A stretch of 64,000 nucleotides of DNA from Acinetobacter ursingii DSM 16037 = CIP 107286 (GCF_000368825.1 NZ_KB849717.1:300726-364725); one strand, 5' to 3'. Shown: positions 18,492 through 27,482, numbered from the stretch's first letter. Notes: generated from the sequence alone by a model not told the origin. Translations and numbers: made by a program.

Positions 18492-19928
18492 TTATGAAGC
18501 TAATGCCATTTTTTCAGCGCGCTGCTGAAGTTTTTTGACAGCTTCACGAGCCTGTGCGGCTAATTCACGCATATCCAGATTTGGAATGTGATTGTTTTCT
18601 ATCACTGTCTTACCGCCAATCAGCATGTGTTTAATTTGCGCCTGACCACCACTGGCGACAGGCCCAATTGCCATATCGTGCAACCCCATATAGCGTGGAT
18701 CATCCAGTTGATACACCACCAAGTCAGCCTGCTGACCGACTTCAAGCGTACCAATATCAGATAGACCCAAAACCTGTGCCCCACCTTGCGTCCCCCAACG
18801 AATGACATCCTCGACGGTCGCCGCATCAGCCCCGCCTTCAAACGTCCCACCATCATATTTTGGTTGGGCAAACATACCTTTACGGGCGCGCTGTAACATC
18901 CATGTTGCATGAGTTTCTGACAGCATATCTGCGGCTTCATTGGAGGCAGCACCGTCCACCCCAATTGAGATATTCATTCCCGCTTTTTCTAGAGTTACCA
19001 GATCTGCAATTCCACTGCCGAGACGCGCATTACTTTGTGGACAATGCGCAATCCCTGTTTTAGTTTGCCCTAAAAGCTGAATTTCTTCTGGTAAAAGTTT
19101 AACCAAGTGTGCAAACCAAACATCTTCACCGACCCAATCATGCTCAGCACAAAATTGAACAGGCGTCATGCCAAATTTGGCCCGCGCCGCATCCAGATAG
19201 TCCACCGTTTCAGACAAATGACTATGTAAGCGAATGCCTAAACGTCTTGCAACTTGTGCCGTTTCACGTAATTGTTCTGGTGTAGTCGAATGTAATGCCG
19301 TTGTTGGCGCCATGACAATTCTTTTAAAAGCTTGCGGGCGACTGTCATGATATTTACTGACTAAACGTTCAATATCAGCAATCACATTTTCAAATTTTTC
19401 TGGACGTAATGCCTGCGGAAGTTCTGCTTCCAACCCGCGGGTTAACGTCCCGCCACCACGACACAGGATAAAACGTAAACCGAGTCGATCGGCTTCATCG
19501 AATAAAATTTCCGCGCCATCAAAAGGCATATTTGGCCAATATAAATAATGATGATCTGCGACAGTCCCACAGCCTGATCGCAGCAGTTCAATCAAACCAA
19601 TACGCGCTGCCAATCGAAAGCTTTCTTCATCAAAAGCCCCACGAAACCGATAGGGTGTAGAAGCCAACCACGGTGTCAAACTTTGATTCAGGCCTTGCGG
19701 CTCACCTTTCAAAAGTGACTGAAACAAATGATGATGGGTATTTACCCAAGCAGGATAAATCACGCAATCTCGTGCATCGATTACCGTTTCATTGGCCTGT
19801 AAGCTGAGTGATGAGCCAATCTCGGTAGTAACGCCATTTCCAATACGTATACTGTCTGCCTGAATACGCGCTGCTTCACCAGCCAGACCTGTTAAAATTG
19901 CGTGTGCATTTTTAATTAGATAATTCAT
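18492..19928 (-). CDS. amidohydrolase, probable 8-oxoguanine deaminase
   Basis: Metal-dependent deaminase of 478 residues. NTHHHLFQSLL (histidines about 65-67), LHSHLSETVDYL, AHCPQSNARLGSGI and SIGVDGAASNEAADM form the metal site and the substrate loop seen in 8-oxoguanine deaminases and related hydroxy-triazine hydrolases. The reaction would turn 8-oxoguanine into urate plus ammonia. It is the last gene of an operon with an ABC importer: its ATG overlaps the permease stop by one base. That fits uptake and deamination of an oxidised purine or a related heterocycle. Isocytosine- or triazine-type substrates are alternatives. Confidence 0.88.
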   Translation of the reverse strand: MNYLIKNAHAILTGLAGEAARIQADSIRIGNGVTTEIGSSLSLQANETVIDARDCVIYPAWVNTHHHLFQSLLKGEPQGLNQSLTPWLASTPYRFRGAFDEESFRLAARIGLIELLRSGCGTVADHHYLYWPNMPFDGAEILFDEADRLGLRFILCRGGGTLTRGLEAELPQALRPEKFENVIADIERLVSKYHDSRPQAFKRIVMAPTTALHSTTPEQLRETAQVARRLGIRLHSHLSETVDYLDAARAKFGMTPVQFCAEHDWVGEDVWFAHLVKLLPEEIQLLGQTKTGIAHCPQSNARLGSGIADLVTLEKAGMNISIGVDGAASNEAADMLSETHATWMLQRARKGMFAQPKYDGGTFEGGADAATVEDVIRWGTQGGAQVLGLSDIGTLEVGQQADLVVYQLDDPRYMGLHDMAIGPVASGGQAQIKHMLIGGKTVIENNHIPNLDMRELAAQAREAVKKLQQRAEKMALAS

Positions 19929-20722
19929 CAGGTCTGCTCACTCTCATGCCATTTGTTTAGAAACATTTGACTTAACATGGACATTGCAACAAATAAAACC
20001 AATCCTGTGCAAGTAATCAAGAACAGTGCTGCAAACATTAACGGTAGATCAAGCTGAAATCCTGCCTGTAAAATCTGATACGCCAATCCTGCACTGGTTC
20101 CACCTGTTCCAGCAACAAACTCGGATACCACCGCTCCAATTAAAGCCAAACCACTGGAAATCCGTAAACCACCAAAGAAATATGGCAACGCATTTGGTAC
20201 ACGTAAACGCATTAACTCCTGCCAGCGACTGGCTTTATTGATACGAAATAGATTCAACAAACCTGCATTGACACTGCGTAAACCTAAGGTGGTATTGGTT
20301 AAAATTGGGAAAATAGCAACCAACATGGCACACACCACTAAAGCCAAAGTCGTGTTTTGAATCCAGATAATCACTAAAGGCGCAATTGCAACAATCGGTG
20401 TGACCTGAAATAAAATGGCATAAGGCATAAAACAGGCTTCAATCACACGACTTTGTACAAATAAGAAAGCAATCAAAGTTCCAATCACAACGGCGCAAAT
20501 AAAAGCCAGTAGTGTCACTTTTAAAGTTACCCACAGACTTCCAAAAAGTAAGCCTGACTGAGACACCAAAGCATGACCAATATCGGAAGGTTTTGGAATC
20601 AAATAAACAGGGACATTGAGCTGTTGCAAGCTAATTTGCCAGATCAATAATAAAATAACGCCCAAAGCCAATGGTGCAGCGATACGGCGAAATTTAGGAT
20701 GACTCATTAACGGTTTAACCAT
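19928..20722 (-). CDS. ABC transporter permease (TauC/SsuC/ThiX-like)
   Basis: Inner-membrane permease of 264 residues with about six helices. The conserved cytoplasmic loop that contacts the ATPase is LRVPNALPYFFGGLRISSGL. The family is the BPD permease type used with NMT1/TauA-like binding proteins. GTG at 20737 opens the frame, but ATG 20722 is chosen because GGAGGGG lies six bases upstream. This start lies inside the last codons of the ATPase gene, an eight-base overlap. It forms one importer with the two genes upstream. Confidence 0.92.
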   Translation of the reverse strand: MVKPLMSHPKFRRIAAPLALGVILLLIWQISLQQLNVPVYLIPKPSDIGHALVSQSGLLFGSLWVTLKVTLLAFICAVVIGTLIAFLFVQSRVIEACFMPYAILFQVTPIVAIAPLVIIWIQNTTLALVVCAMLVAIFPILTNTTLGLRSVNAGLLNLFRINKASRWQELMRLRVPNALPYFFGGLRISSGLALIGAVVSEFVAGTGGTSAGLAYQILQAGFQLDLPLMFAALFLITCTGLVLFVAMSMLSQMFLNKWHESEQT

Positions 20723-21536
20723 GATGTTCCCCTCCACTGGCTTGCTCTAATACTTCAGATAAATGCGCACATTGCTTCATGAAAATATCTGAGTTTCTAA
20801 AATGTTCATCGCGATGATCAGGGCCTTCAATTCGGATATCAGCCACTACTCGACCAGGACGCGCACCCATCACAATGACACGTGACGATAAAAAAACAGC
20901 TTCATAAATACTGTGTGTGACAAAAACAATGGTTAAATCACGCTCAGACCACAAAGTCCGAATATCACTGTCCAAACGATGGCGAGTAAACTCATCCAAA
21001 GCACCAAAAGGTTCATCCATCAGCAATAAATCAGGTTCAGTGACCAATGCACGAGCCAGTGATGCGCGCATCTGCATACCACCAGACAGTTCTTTCGGAT
21101 AAGATTCACCGAATTTACCCAGACCAACAGAAGTTAAAGCAGCGGTTACTTTTTGATTGCTGATATTTTTAGACACATGTCGTAAATCCAGTGGCAAACG
21201 CACATTATCCTGAATATTTGCCCACGGCATTAAAGTTGCTTCTTGGAACACCATTGCCATTTTGCACTGAGATTGCATATCAGCTTTCCCGTTCCAGCGC
21301 ACCTGTCCCGCAGATGGCTGCTCAAGATCGGCAAACATTTTGAGTAAGGTACTTTTACCGCAACCCGATGGCCCAAGTAGTGACACAATTTCACCGCGCT
21401 GGATATCCAGATCAAAGCGCTGCAAAGCATGTGTTCCATTTGGATACACTTTTTCTACGCCACGCACCATCAACATAGGGCTACTCAGGTTTGCACTAGG
21501 TTCTGTCGCAATACTGACCGAAACTGCTGAATTCAT
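20715..21536 (-). CDS. ABC transporter ATP-binding protein (TauB/SsuB/ThiZ-like)
   Basis: ATPase of 273 residues that drives the importer. Walker A is GPSGCGKST, the signature is LSGGMQMRASLAR, and Walker B with the catalytic glutamate is LLLMDEPFGALDE. The H-loop is IVFVTHSIYEAVFL. ATG 21536 is chosen because GGGGGAAC lies eight bases upstream; an earlier in-frame ATG at 21557 has only a weak AGG. It follows the binding-protein gene by about 40 bases and overlaps the permease. Confidence 0.93.
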   Translation of the reverse strand: MNSAVSVSIATEPSANLSSPMLMVRGVEKVYPNGTHALQRFDLDIQRGEIVSLLGPSGCGKSTLLKMFADLEQPSAGQVRWNGKADMQSQCKMAMVFQEATLMPWANIQDNVRLPLDLRHVSKNISNQKVTAALTSVGLGKFGESYPKELSGGMQMRASLARALVTEPDLLLMDEPFGALDEFTRHRLDSDIRTLWSERDLTIVFVTHSIYEAVFLSSRVIVMGARPGRVVADIRIEGPDHRDEHFRNSDIFMKQCAHLSEVLEQASGGEHHG

Positions 21537-21579
21537 ATTAGGTTCCCCCTTTGGCATTTTTACAACCTAATTGGTCGGC

Positions 21580-22566
21580 TTAATTTTTCTTGGCAGTGGG
21601 TTTAACAAACTGAGTGGTATAAGCCGCTTTCCAATCCACTTTGGCATCCAATAATTTAGCCTGCACCATAAAATCACGCGTTTTCTTCCAACGCGCATCG
21701 GTCATAACACCAATGCCCATCGTTTTGGCATCACCACCATCAATCAGACCAAGCTTCTTCATTTGACCAACAGCAAAGGCTAAAAGTGGATCATCCATAT
21801 TTGGATTTTCTTTTTTAATAATGGCATTTCCCGCAGCAGGATTTTTCAGATAACTTTTCCAACCTTCCATAGAAGCTTCTACAAAACGGCGCATCACGTC
21901 TGGTTTGCTCTGTAAAAGATCGTTACGGGTCACTAAGATTCCGCCATAGGCTGGATAGCCATCATTCGCGAATAAAAAGAATTTACTGGATGGTTCTGCT
22001 TTTTTTGCTTGAAAGACTTCTGAAGTTGCATAGGCTTGTTGTACAACATTTTTACCTGCCAAGAACGGCTGCATATTAAAGGTATAAGGACGTGCCTGAG
22101 AATTGTCTAATTTATACTTGCCACGTAACCACGGCCACCAGCTTGCTTGTCCGCTGGTCGAAACCAAAACGGTTTTACCTTTTAGATCAGCCAGTGATTT
22201 TACATCACTATGCGTAATCACCCCTTGTGGATCAAACTGGAATGGCGCAGCAATGGCTTTGATTGGGAAACCACTTTCGATTCCCTTTAAGACTTGTAAA
22301 TCATAATTGATAATGACATCGGCGCGTTTAGCCAAGAGCAGGGTCATGTTATTGATTTGAGGGCCACCGACTTTGATGGTGACATCTAAACCATGTTTTT
22401 TATAAATCCCTTCTGCTAATGCTTGATAATAGCCACCTTGCTCTGCCTGCGCATACCACGTCGTTTGTAAAATCAATTTATCATTGGCTTGAGCCAAAGA
22501 AGTAAAAAGTAATGATGCGGCAACCACAGCCAGACGCGTTTTGCCTAAACAGTTATAAATTTTCAT
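21580..22566 (-). CDS. NMT1/ThiY-like ABC transporter substrate-binding protein
   Basis: Periplasmic binding protein of 328 residues. The signal peptide ends at about residue 27 (SLAQA then NDKL). LILQTTWYAQAEQGGYYQAL and the short GLDVTIKVGGPQINNMTLL pattern are typical of the NMT1/THI5-like family, whose members bind HMP, purines, sulfonates or similar small ligands. The deaminase at the end of the operon points to a purine-type ligand. The leader of this gene can fold so that its own GAGG ribosome binding site is paired (see 22573-22617). Confidence 0.92.
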   Translation of the reverse strand: MKIYNCLGKTRLAVVAASLLFTSLAQANDKLILQTTWYAQAEQGGYYQALAEGIYKKHGLDVTIKVGGPQINNMTLLLAKRADVIINYDLQVLKGIESGFPIKAIAAPFQFDPQGVITHSDVKSLADLKGKTVLVSTSGQASWWPWLRGKYKLDNSQARPYTFNMQPFLAGKNVVQQAYATSEVFQAKKAEPSSKFFLFANDGYPAYGGILVTRNDLLQSKPDVMRRFVEASMEGWKSYLKNPAAGNAIIKKENPNMDDPLLAFAVGQMKKLGLIDGGDAKTMGIGVMTDARWKKTRDFMVQAKLLDAKVDWKAAYTTQFVKPTAKKN

Positions 22567-22572
22567 AATAAA

Positions 22573-22617
22573 CCTCTGATGAATAGGTGAAAGCTTTTGC
22601 TATTCATTCAAAGGAGG
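22573..22617 (-). promoter_or_regulatory. structured leader that can hide the ribosome binding site; candidate xanthine (NMT1-type) riboswitch
   Basis: On the minus strand CCTC (22614-22617) can pair with the GAGG Shine-Dalgarno sequence (22573-22576), which lies six bases before the ATG. Between them ATGAATAG pairs perfectly with CTATTCAT around the 13-base loop CAAAAGCTTTCAC. This gives stem, internal loop, stem, loop with the ribosome binding site in the outer stem. The xanthine-sensing NMT1 RNA motif is known from genes of this type and works by hiding the ribosome binding site. I could not check the conserved bases. Confidence 0.45.
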
Positions 22618-22680
22618 CATTAAGTGTGCTGATCAATTTATTTATGACACACTCTCAAGGCTTTTATTATGATCAATAAA

Positions 22681-22766
22681 AACCCCGTCCCCCTAAGAGG
22701 AACAGCTTGCGCTGTAGAGCAATGTCCCATGCGACTGAACGCACTAACCGCTTATACTCAGTTATA
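22681..22766 (-). ncRNA. GC-rich multi-hairpin block, possible small RNA or leader element
   Basis: This stretch is much more GC-rich than its surroundings. On the minus strand it can form GTGCG/CGCAT, then ACAGC-GCAA-GCTGT with a GNRA-type loop, then TTCCTC-TTA-GGGGGA, and ends GGGG followed by TTTTT. A TATAAC resembling a -10 box lies at about 22761-22766. The size (about 70-80 bases) and T-run fit a small RNA. It could also be an upstream part of the transporter leader. Confidence 0.35.
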
Positions 22767-23112
22767 GATTAGCAAGGGCTATGCCAAAATAGGTTCACAC
22801 TAGTGATATAAATAAATTGATATAGGACTATTCTGAAATTGATATATTTTTAGCAGTCAAAGTATTTTGTTTTATCTATCAAACACTTAATTAATTTAGT
22901 ATTAAAATATATTTGACTTCATCAATCTGATTTTTATCGATGCATCTACACTTTGTCAGATTGATCATCGAATAAACAACCTATTGTTGCAACTAAAATA
23001 CTTTTTCGATTCTGCTTAACAAGACAAGATAGATTGAAGTGCATCTTTTTTGTGCAAAATTTCTTTTTCGCTATATAACAACTCAGCCAGTCAAATAGAC
23101 TCGCAAAACAGG
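22767..23112. other. AT-rich intergenic region, nothing assignable
   Basis: Between the transporter operon leader and the end of the DUF58 gene. I see no open frame with a ribosome binding site, no clear terminator for the moxR-DUF58 pair and no remnant of a transglutaminase gene. Confidence 0.4.
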
Positions 23113-24018
23113 TCAAGCTTGTGCCAATAACTTGCGTGCCTCAATCACTTGCTTTTCACCTGCACCATATTCAAGCTGTTGAATTGGTAAATGTAAACTA
23201 TAGAAAATCTGCCTCTGTTCACAAAGCTCAACCAATGCCATCATCCAACTCAGTTTCTGTTCATGTTCCTGACATGGAATATGAGCATAATCAATTTCAA
23301 ACTGATGCTGATCCGATTCATCTTCAAACATTTTGACAAATAAGCCTTGCCCCCGCGCAACTTGTTTCCACGACACCGCCTGAAAAGAATCTCCTTCTCT
23401 AAAGTTACGAAGCTCACGGAATTCTTCCAGATCATGCTGATTGAGCTGATGTTGTTGTTTATATTCAAGCTCAAGATTCAAACTTTGTGGTGCGATCCAG
23501 ATCTCTTGCTCTAAATAAAGATATGTCCATGCCCGAACCAAACCAAATGGATAAGTTGAATATATCTGAATCACAGGAAATTTAAATTGACCTCGTTGCT
23601 CAGGTGAAAATACAAGTTCCGCTTCCTGACTTATTTGATCAATAAGAACGGTATGCACTTGATCCTCTACCCGTATTTGAATAAAGCGAGCCGATGCACG
23701 TGTTTGCTTATAGTGTAATTTTAGGATCAAGGAATGACCCAACTGTCCTACCTCTGGATAAATCATTTCAATCTGTAATTGATGAAGTTGTTTAAAAGTG
23801 AGATAAAAACTAATACATAGCACGGAACTAATTAAAAAACAAAAACCAAGAATAAGATTGTTTGCATAGTTAATCCCTGCAATGAACGTAATCACAATCA
23901 AAGTCAGATACAACCATCCTTGTTGATAGATAAAAACCAAAATATCGCGTTGCTTTAGGCTTTTAAAATGATCTATACGAAAACGTTTGGCAAACCATTT
24001 CTGAAACCCAGATGGCAT
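23113..24018 (-). CDS. DUF58 domain-containing membrane protein
   Basis: Protein of 301 residues with two membrane helices near the N-terminus (WLYLTLIVITFIAGI and LILGFCFLISSVLCI). A DUF58 region follows with the hallmark FRELRNFREGDSFQAVSWKQ ending before VARGQG. DUF58 proteins are usually encoded beside a MoxR ATPase and sometimes a transglutaminase, and are linked to envelope stress. ATG 24018 is chosen because GAGAG sits eight bases upstream; a GTG at 24033 opens the frame directly after the moxR stop. No third partner follows. Confidence 0.87.
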   Translation of the reverse strand: MPSGFQKWFAKRFRIDHFKSLKQRDILVFIYQQGWLYLTLIVITFIAGINYANNLILGFCFLISSVLCISFYLTFKQLHQLQIEMIYPEVGQLGHSLILKLHYKQTRASARFIQIRVEDQVHTVLIDQISQEAELVFSPEQRGQFKFPVIQIYSTYPFGLVRAWTYLYLEQEIWIAPQSLNLELEYKQQHQLNQHDLEEFRELRNFREGDSFQAVSWKQVARGQGLFVKMFEDESDQHQFEIDYAHIPCQEHEQKLSWMMALVELCEQRQIFYSLHLPIQQLEYGAGEKQVIEARKLLAQA

Positions 24019-24033
24019 GTTTGATTCTCTCAC

Positions 24034-24993
24034 TTATAAAATATCCACGGCATCCAGACATTGACGCGCTTCATGCTCAGTCATATTCATACGATGCGCT
24101 GTGACTGCCACAAAAACAGCTTGTATATCGTCTGAAGTGACATAACTTCTTTTCTCAATCAAGGCATAAGCCTGAGCTGCCAACTTTAAAGCCAGAACAC
24201 CACGTGTAGACAAACCATGTCGATGCTTACGGGTTTGTTCTGCCAAATCCAGTACGTACTCCAAAATCACATCACTGAGATAAACTTGTTTTACCAGCTC
24301 TTGAAGCTCAAGAATTTCGTCCGCACTGAAGACAGGCTGAATCCGAGCAACTAAATCTTGCCTTGAGGCTTGTTGTAATAGTAATTTTTCAGCGTTTCGG
24401 GACGGAAAACCAAGTGAAAGACGCATCAAAAAACGATCCAACTGAGACTCAGGCAAGGCGTATGTTCCACTCTGAAATAACGGATTTTGCGTAGCAACCA
24501 CCCAAAACGGCTTCGGTAGATCATAATGTATGCTATCTACGGTCACTGAACCTTCTTCCATGGCTTCAAGTAAGGCACTTTGAGTTTTGGGACTACAGCG
24601 ATTGATTTCATCAGCTAAAAGAATCTGGGTAAAAATCGGTCCCTGTTTAAACTCAAAAACATGTTCTTTTTGATTAAACATATTGATACCAATCACATCA
24701 CTGGCAAGCATATCATTGGTAAATTGAATCCGCCCAAAATCCAGTCCAGCCAATCTCGCTAATGCACTCGCCAGTGTCGTTTTACCCAAACCGGGTAAAT
24801 CTTCAAATAAAACATGCCCGCCAGCCAACAAACAAGTTAGTGCAAGTTGAGTTTGTTTAGATTTATCTAAAATGAGTTGATTAATTTCAGCTAAGAATTG
24901 CTCAATCTTGGGGCTATATTGCGCAATTTTCTGGTCAATTTCTGAATTTTCCTGTTGGAGTTCAGTTTTTTTGAGTTTTTCCATGCCCCACAT
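24034..24993 (-). CDS. MoxR-family AAA+ ATPase
   Basis: Cytoplasmic chaperone-like ATPase of 319 residues. Walker A is EDLPGLGKTTLASALARL and Walker B is QILLADEINRCSPKTQSAL. FWVVATQNPLFQSGTYALPE with sensor-1 asparagine, and RHGLSTRGVLALKLAAQAYA with sensor-2 arginine, are MoxR marks. MoxR proteins help mature partner proteins, here probably the DUF58 protein encoded 15 bases downstream. ATG 24993 has AGGAAA seven bases upstream. That ribosome binding site sits only a few bases past the bidirectional terminator at 25011-25048, leaving almost no room for a separate promoter. Confidence 0.93.
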   Translation of the reverse strand: MWGMEKLKKTELQQENSEIDQKIAQYSPKIEQFLAEINQLILDKSKQTQLALTCLLAGGHVLFEDLPGLGKTTLASALARLAGLDFGRIQFTNDMLASDVIGINMFNQKEHVFEFKQGPIFTQILLADEINRCSPKTQSALLEAMEEGSVTVDSIHYDLPKPFWVVATQNPLFQSGTYALPESQLDRFLMRLSLGFPSRNAEKLLLQQASRQDLVARIQPVFSADEILELQELVKQVYLSDVILEYVLDLAEQTRKHRHGLSTRGVLALKLAAQAYALIEKRSYVTSDDIQAVFVAVTAHRMNMTEHEARQCLDAVDIL

Positions 24994-25010
24994 CACAAGC
25001 TTTCCTAATT

Positions 25011-25048
25011 AAAAAAAGGGTGTATGAATCAACATACACCCTTTTTGC
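25011..25048 (-). terminator. strong bidirectional terminator between ybdD and moxR
   Basis: AAAAAGGGTGTATG pairs with CATACACCCTTTTT around AATCAA, flanked by A and T runs on both sides. It ends the cstA-ybdD transcript. Confidence 0.92.
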
Positions 25049-25074
25049 TTTTTTCTAAACAAATGAAACAGATA

Positions 25075-25374
25075 TCAACAAGGACATTTTTTTAGATTGC
25101 CACTGGATGGATAACGTGAATCCACGCAGTGACGATAAAATGTCTTGGCATCCATCGGTTCCAGATCTGGATGATGTTTACGCATATGCTCAAGATAAGT
25201 GTCATAATCTGGGACACCGACCATTAAACGGAAACTTTGCTGTAAACGCTTAAATAATGTCGCAATACGTGACCAATTCTTTGGAGAAAGTAATAGATCC
25301 TTTTGCGACATAATGGTCATTTTGATGATTTTAACAATCACCGCACGACCATTTTGAGCAACTTTTAGATTCAT
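25075..25374 (-). CDS. YbdD/YjiX family protein (CstA partner)
   Basis: Small protein with the YbdD/YjiX core LMVGVPDYDTYLEHMRKHHPD, then MDAKTFYRHCVDSRY and a cysteine-containing tail. E. coli YbdD is about 65 residues; this version has about 30 extra N-terminal residues if ATG 25374 is used. GAGG nine bases upstream supports that start; an ATG at 25380 overlaps the cstA stop as ATGA and a later ATG at 25311 has no ribosome binding site. It is encoded directly after cstA, as ybdD and yjiX follow cstA and btsT in E. coli, and is thought to support pyruvate uptake. Confidence 0.85.
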   Translation of the reverse strand: MNLKVAQNGRAVIVKIIKMTIMSQKDLLLSPKNWSRIATLFKRLQQSFRLMVGVPDYDTYLEHMRKHHPDLEPMDAKTFYRHCVDSRYPSSGNLKKCPC

Positions 25375-25376
25375 GA

Positions 25377-27482
25377 TCATTCACCTCGCGTTGAAGCAGG
25401 CGCTACCGTTTCAGGATCGGCATACACAGCGGGCGCTTCATGTGTGGTCGGTTCGCGACTCGCTAAAGCACGACGAATCACGCCAATCGATGCAATCACC
25501 ATCACCACTGCCACAATCATAAAGAACGCACAAAGAACAGCATTAATCTGGTTAGATAACACCACCGTTTGCATCTCTGCCATAGTTTTTGCAGGCGCTA
25601 ACATTTCACCACGACCCATTGCATCTGAAAAACGGTTTGCTTGAGCAAGAAAGCCAATTTTTGGATTTTCATGGAAAATCTTTTGCCAGCCCGCGGTCAT
25701 ACAAGTAATCAGTAAGAAAATCGTAGGGACAATCGTGACCCAAACATATTTTTCTTTTTTCATTTTAAATAAAATGACTGTACCCAAAATCAGTGCCATG
25801 GCTGCCAACATCTGGTTACCGATACCAAATAAAGGCCACAAAGAGTTAATCCCACCTAAAGGATCAACCACACCCTGATAGACAAAGAAGCCCCAACCGC
25901 CAACTGCAACGGCCGTACCAATCACATTTCCTACAAATGAGCCTGACTTTTTAATCGCAGGAATAACGATCCCGACTGTATCTTGCACCATGAAACGGCA
26001 AGCACGTGTACCCGCATCGACCGCAGTTAAAATAAATAACGCTTCAAATAAAATCGCAAAGTGATACCAGAATGCCATCATTGAACGATTATTGAAAATC
26101 TCAGAGATGATATGTGCCATACCAATCGCAAACGTTGGCGCACCGCCTGTACGCGATAAAATCGTGGTTTCACCAACTTCCTGAGCCAATAAAGTCAACA
26201 TTTCTGGTGTGACTACAAAACCGATATTACGCACCGCTTCTGCGGCACTTTCAACGGTTGTACCCAATACTGCGGCTGGCGCATTAATTGCAAAATAAAC
26301 ACCTGGATCAAGCACAGTCGCACAGATCATGGCCATAATGGCAACAAATGATTCCATGAGCATGCCACCATAACCGATCACACGAATATCTTTTTCATTT
26401 TCAATGAGTTTAGGTGTAGTACCACTCGATACCAAGGCATGAAAACCAGAAATAGCACCACAGGCAATGGTAATAAACAGGAACGGAAATAAACTACCCG
26501 CAAAAACCGGTCCTGTACCATCAATAAAATGCGTGACTGCTGGCATTTTAAGTTCAGGTAAGGCCACGATAATACCAATGGCAAGACCTGCAATCACCCC
26601 AATTTTCAGGAAGGTTGATAAATAATCACGCGGAGCAAGTAACAACCAAACAGGTAAAACAGAAGCAATAAAACCATAAATGATCAAACACCATGTCAAT
26701 TGCGTTCCAGTTAAAGTGAAAAATGGGCCCCAATAAGGATCAGCCGCGATATGCCCACCATAAACAATGGCCAACATCATCAGCACAAAACCAATGATTG
26801 AAACTTCCGCGATTTTTCCCGGACGTATATAACGCATATATACGCCCATTAACAGTGCGATCGGAATGGTTGCAGCAATACTGAATACACCCCAAGGACT
26901 ATGCGCCAGTGCTTTGACCACCACCAATGCCAATACCGCTAAGATAATGATCATCACCCCTAGCGCACCAAGCATCACCACAACACCAGCGAATGAACCA
27001 AGCTCTAGTTTTGCCATTTCACCCAATGATTTTCCATCACGTCGAGTCGAAATAAATAAAACTAAAAAGTCCTGAACTGCACCCGCCAGAACCACACCCA
27101 CCAATAACCAGATAGTTCCTGGCAAATAACCCATTTGCGCTGCCAAGATTGGACCCACTAAAGGCCCTGCACCCGCGATTGCAGCAAAGTGGTGTCCAAA
27201 TAAAACGTATTTATTGGTCGGTACATAATCCAGACCATCCGCCAACCGATGTGCGGGTGTTAAGCGTCTTGAATTAAGTTCAAAAACACGAGTAGCAATA
27301 AATAGACTATAAAACCGATAAGCAATGCTATATACACAGATTGCAGCAAGCACCATCCAGACTGCATTAACATGTTCACCACGACTGACTGCCAGTATCC
27401 CGAAAGAAATGGCACCAATAATCGCGACTAGACTCCAGAGTATTTTTGAGGGGAGTGTAGATTTCCTTTGAATTGTATCCAT
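25377..27482 (-). CDS. cstA: CstA-family carbon starvation protein / pyruvate transporter
   Basis: Large inner-membrane transporter of 701 residues with many hydrophobic helices. Family strings include NKYVLFGHHFAAIAGAGPLV, GYLPGTIWLLVGVVLAGAVQ, SRRDGKSL-like STRRDGKSLGEMA and GTRACRFMVQD. E. coli CstA and BtsT take up pyruvate, and peptide uptake was proposed earlier. The ATG at 27482 has GAGG seven bases upstream. The gene is translationally linked to ybdD. The leader to 27596 follows the efp terminator, so a promoter should lie between 27490 and 27596. Confidence 0.95.
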   Translation of the reverse strand: MDTIQRKSTLPSKILWSLVAIIGAISFGILAVSRGEHVNAVWMVLAAICVYSIAYRFYSLFIATRVFELNSRRLTPAHRLADGLDYVPTNKYVLFGHHFAAIAGAGPLVGPILAAQMGYLPGTIWLLVGVVLAGAVQDFLVLFISTRRDGKSLGEMAKLELGSFAGVVVMLGALGVMIIILAVLALVVVKALAHSPWGVFSIAATIPIALLMGVYMRYIRPGKIAEVSIIGFVLMMLAIVYGGHIAADPYWGPFFTLTGTQLTWCLIIYGFIASVLPVWLLLAPRDYLSTFLKIGVIAGLAIGIIVALPELKMPAVTHFIDGTGPVFAGSLFPFLFITIACGAISGFHALVSSGTTPKLIENEKDIRVIGYGGMLMESFVAIMAMICATVLDPGVYFAINAPAAVLGTTVESAAEAVRNIGFVVTPEMLTLLAQEVGETTILSRTGGAPTFAIGMAHIISEIFNNRSMMAFWYHFAILFEALFILTAVDAGTRACRFMVQDTVGIVIPAIKKSGSFVGNVIGTAVAVGGWGFFVYQGVVDPLGGINSLWPLFGIGNQMLAAMALILGTVILFKMKKEKYVWVTIVPTIFLLITCMTAGWQKIFHENPKIGFLAQANRFSDAMGRGEMLAPAKTMAEMQTVVLSNQINAVLCAFFMIVAVVMVIASIGVIRRALASREPTTHEAPAVYADPETVAPASTRGE

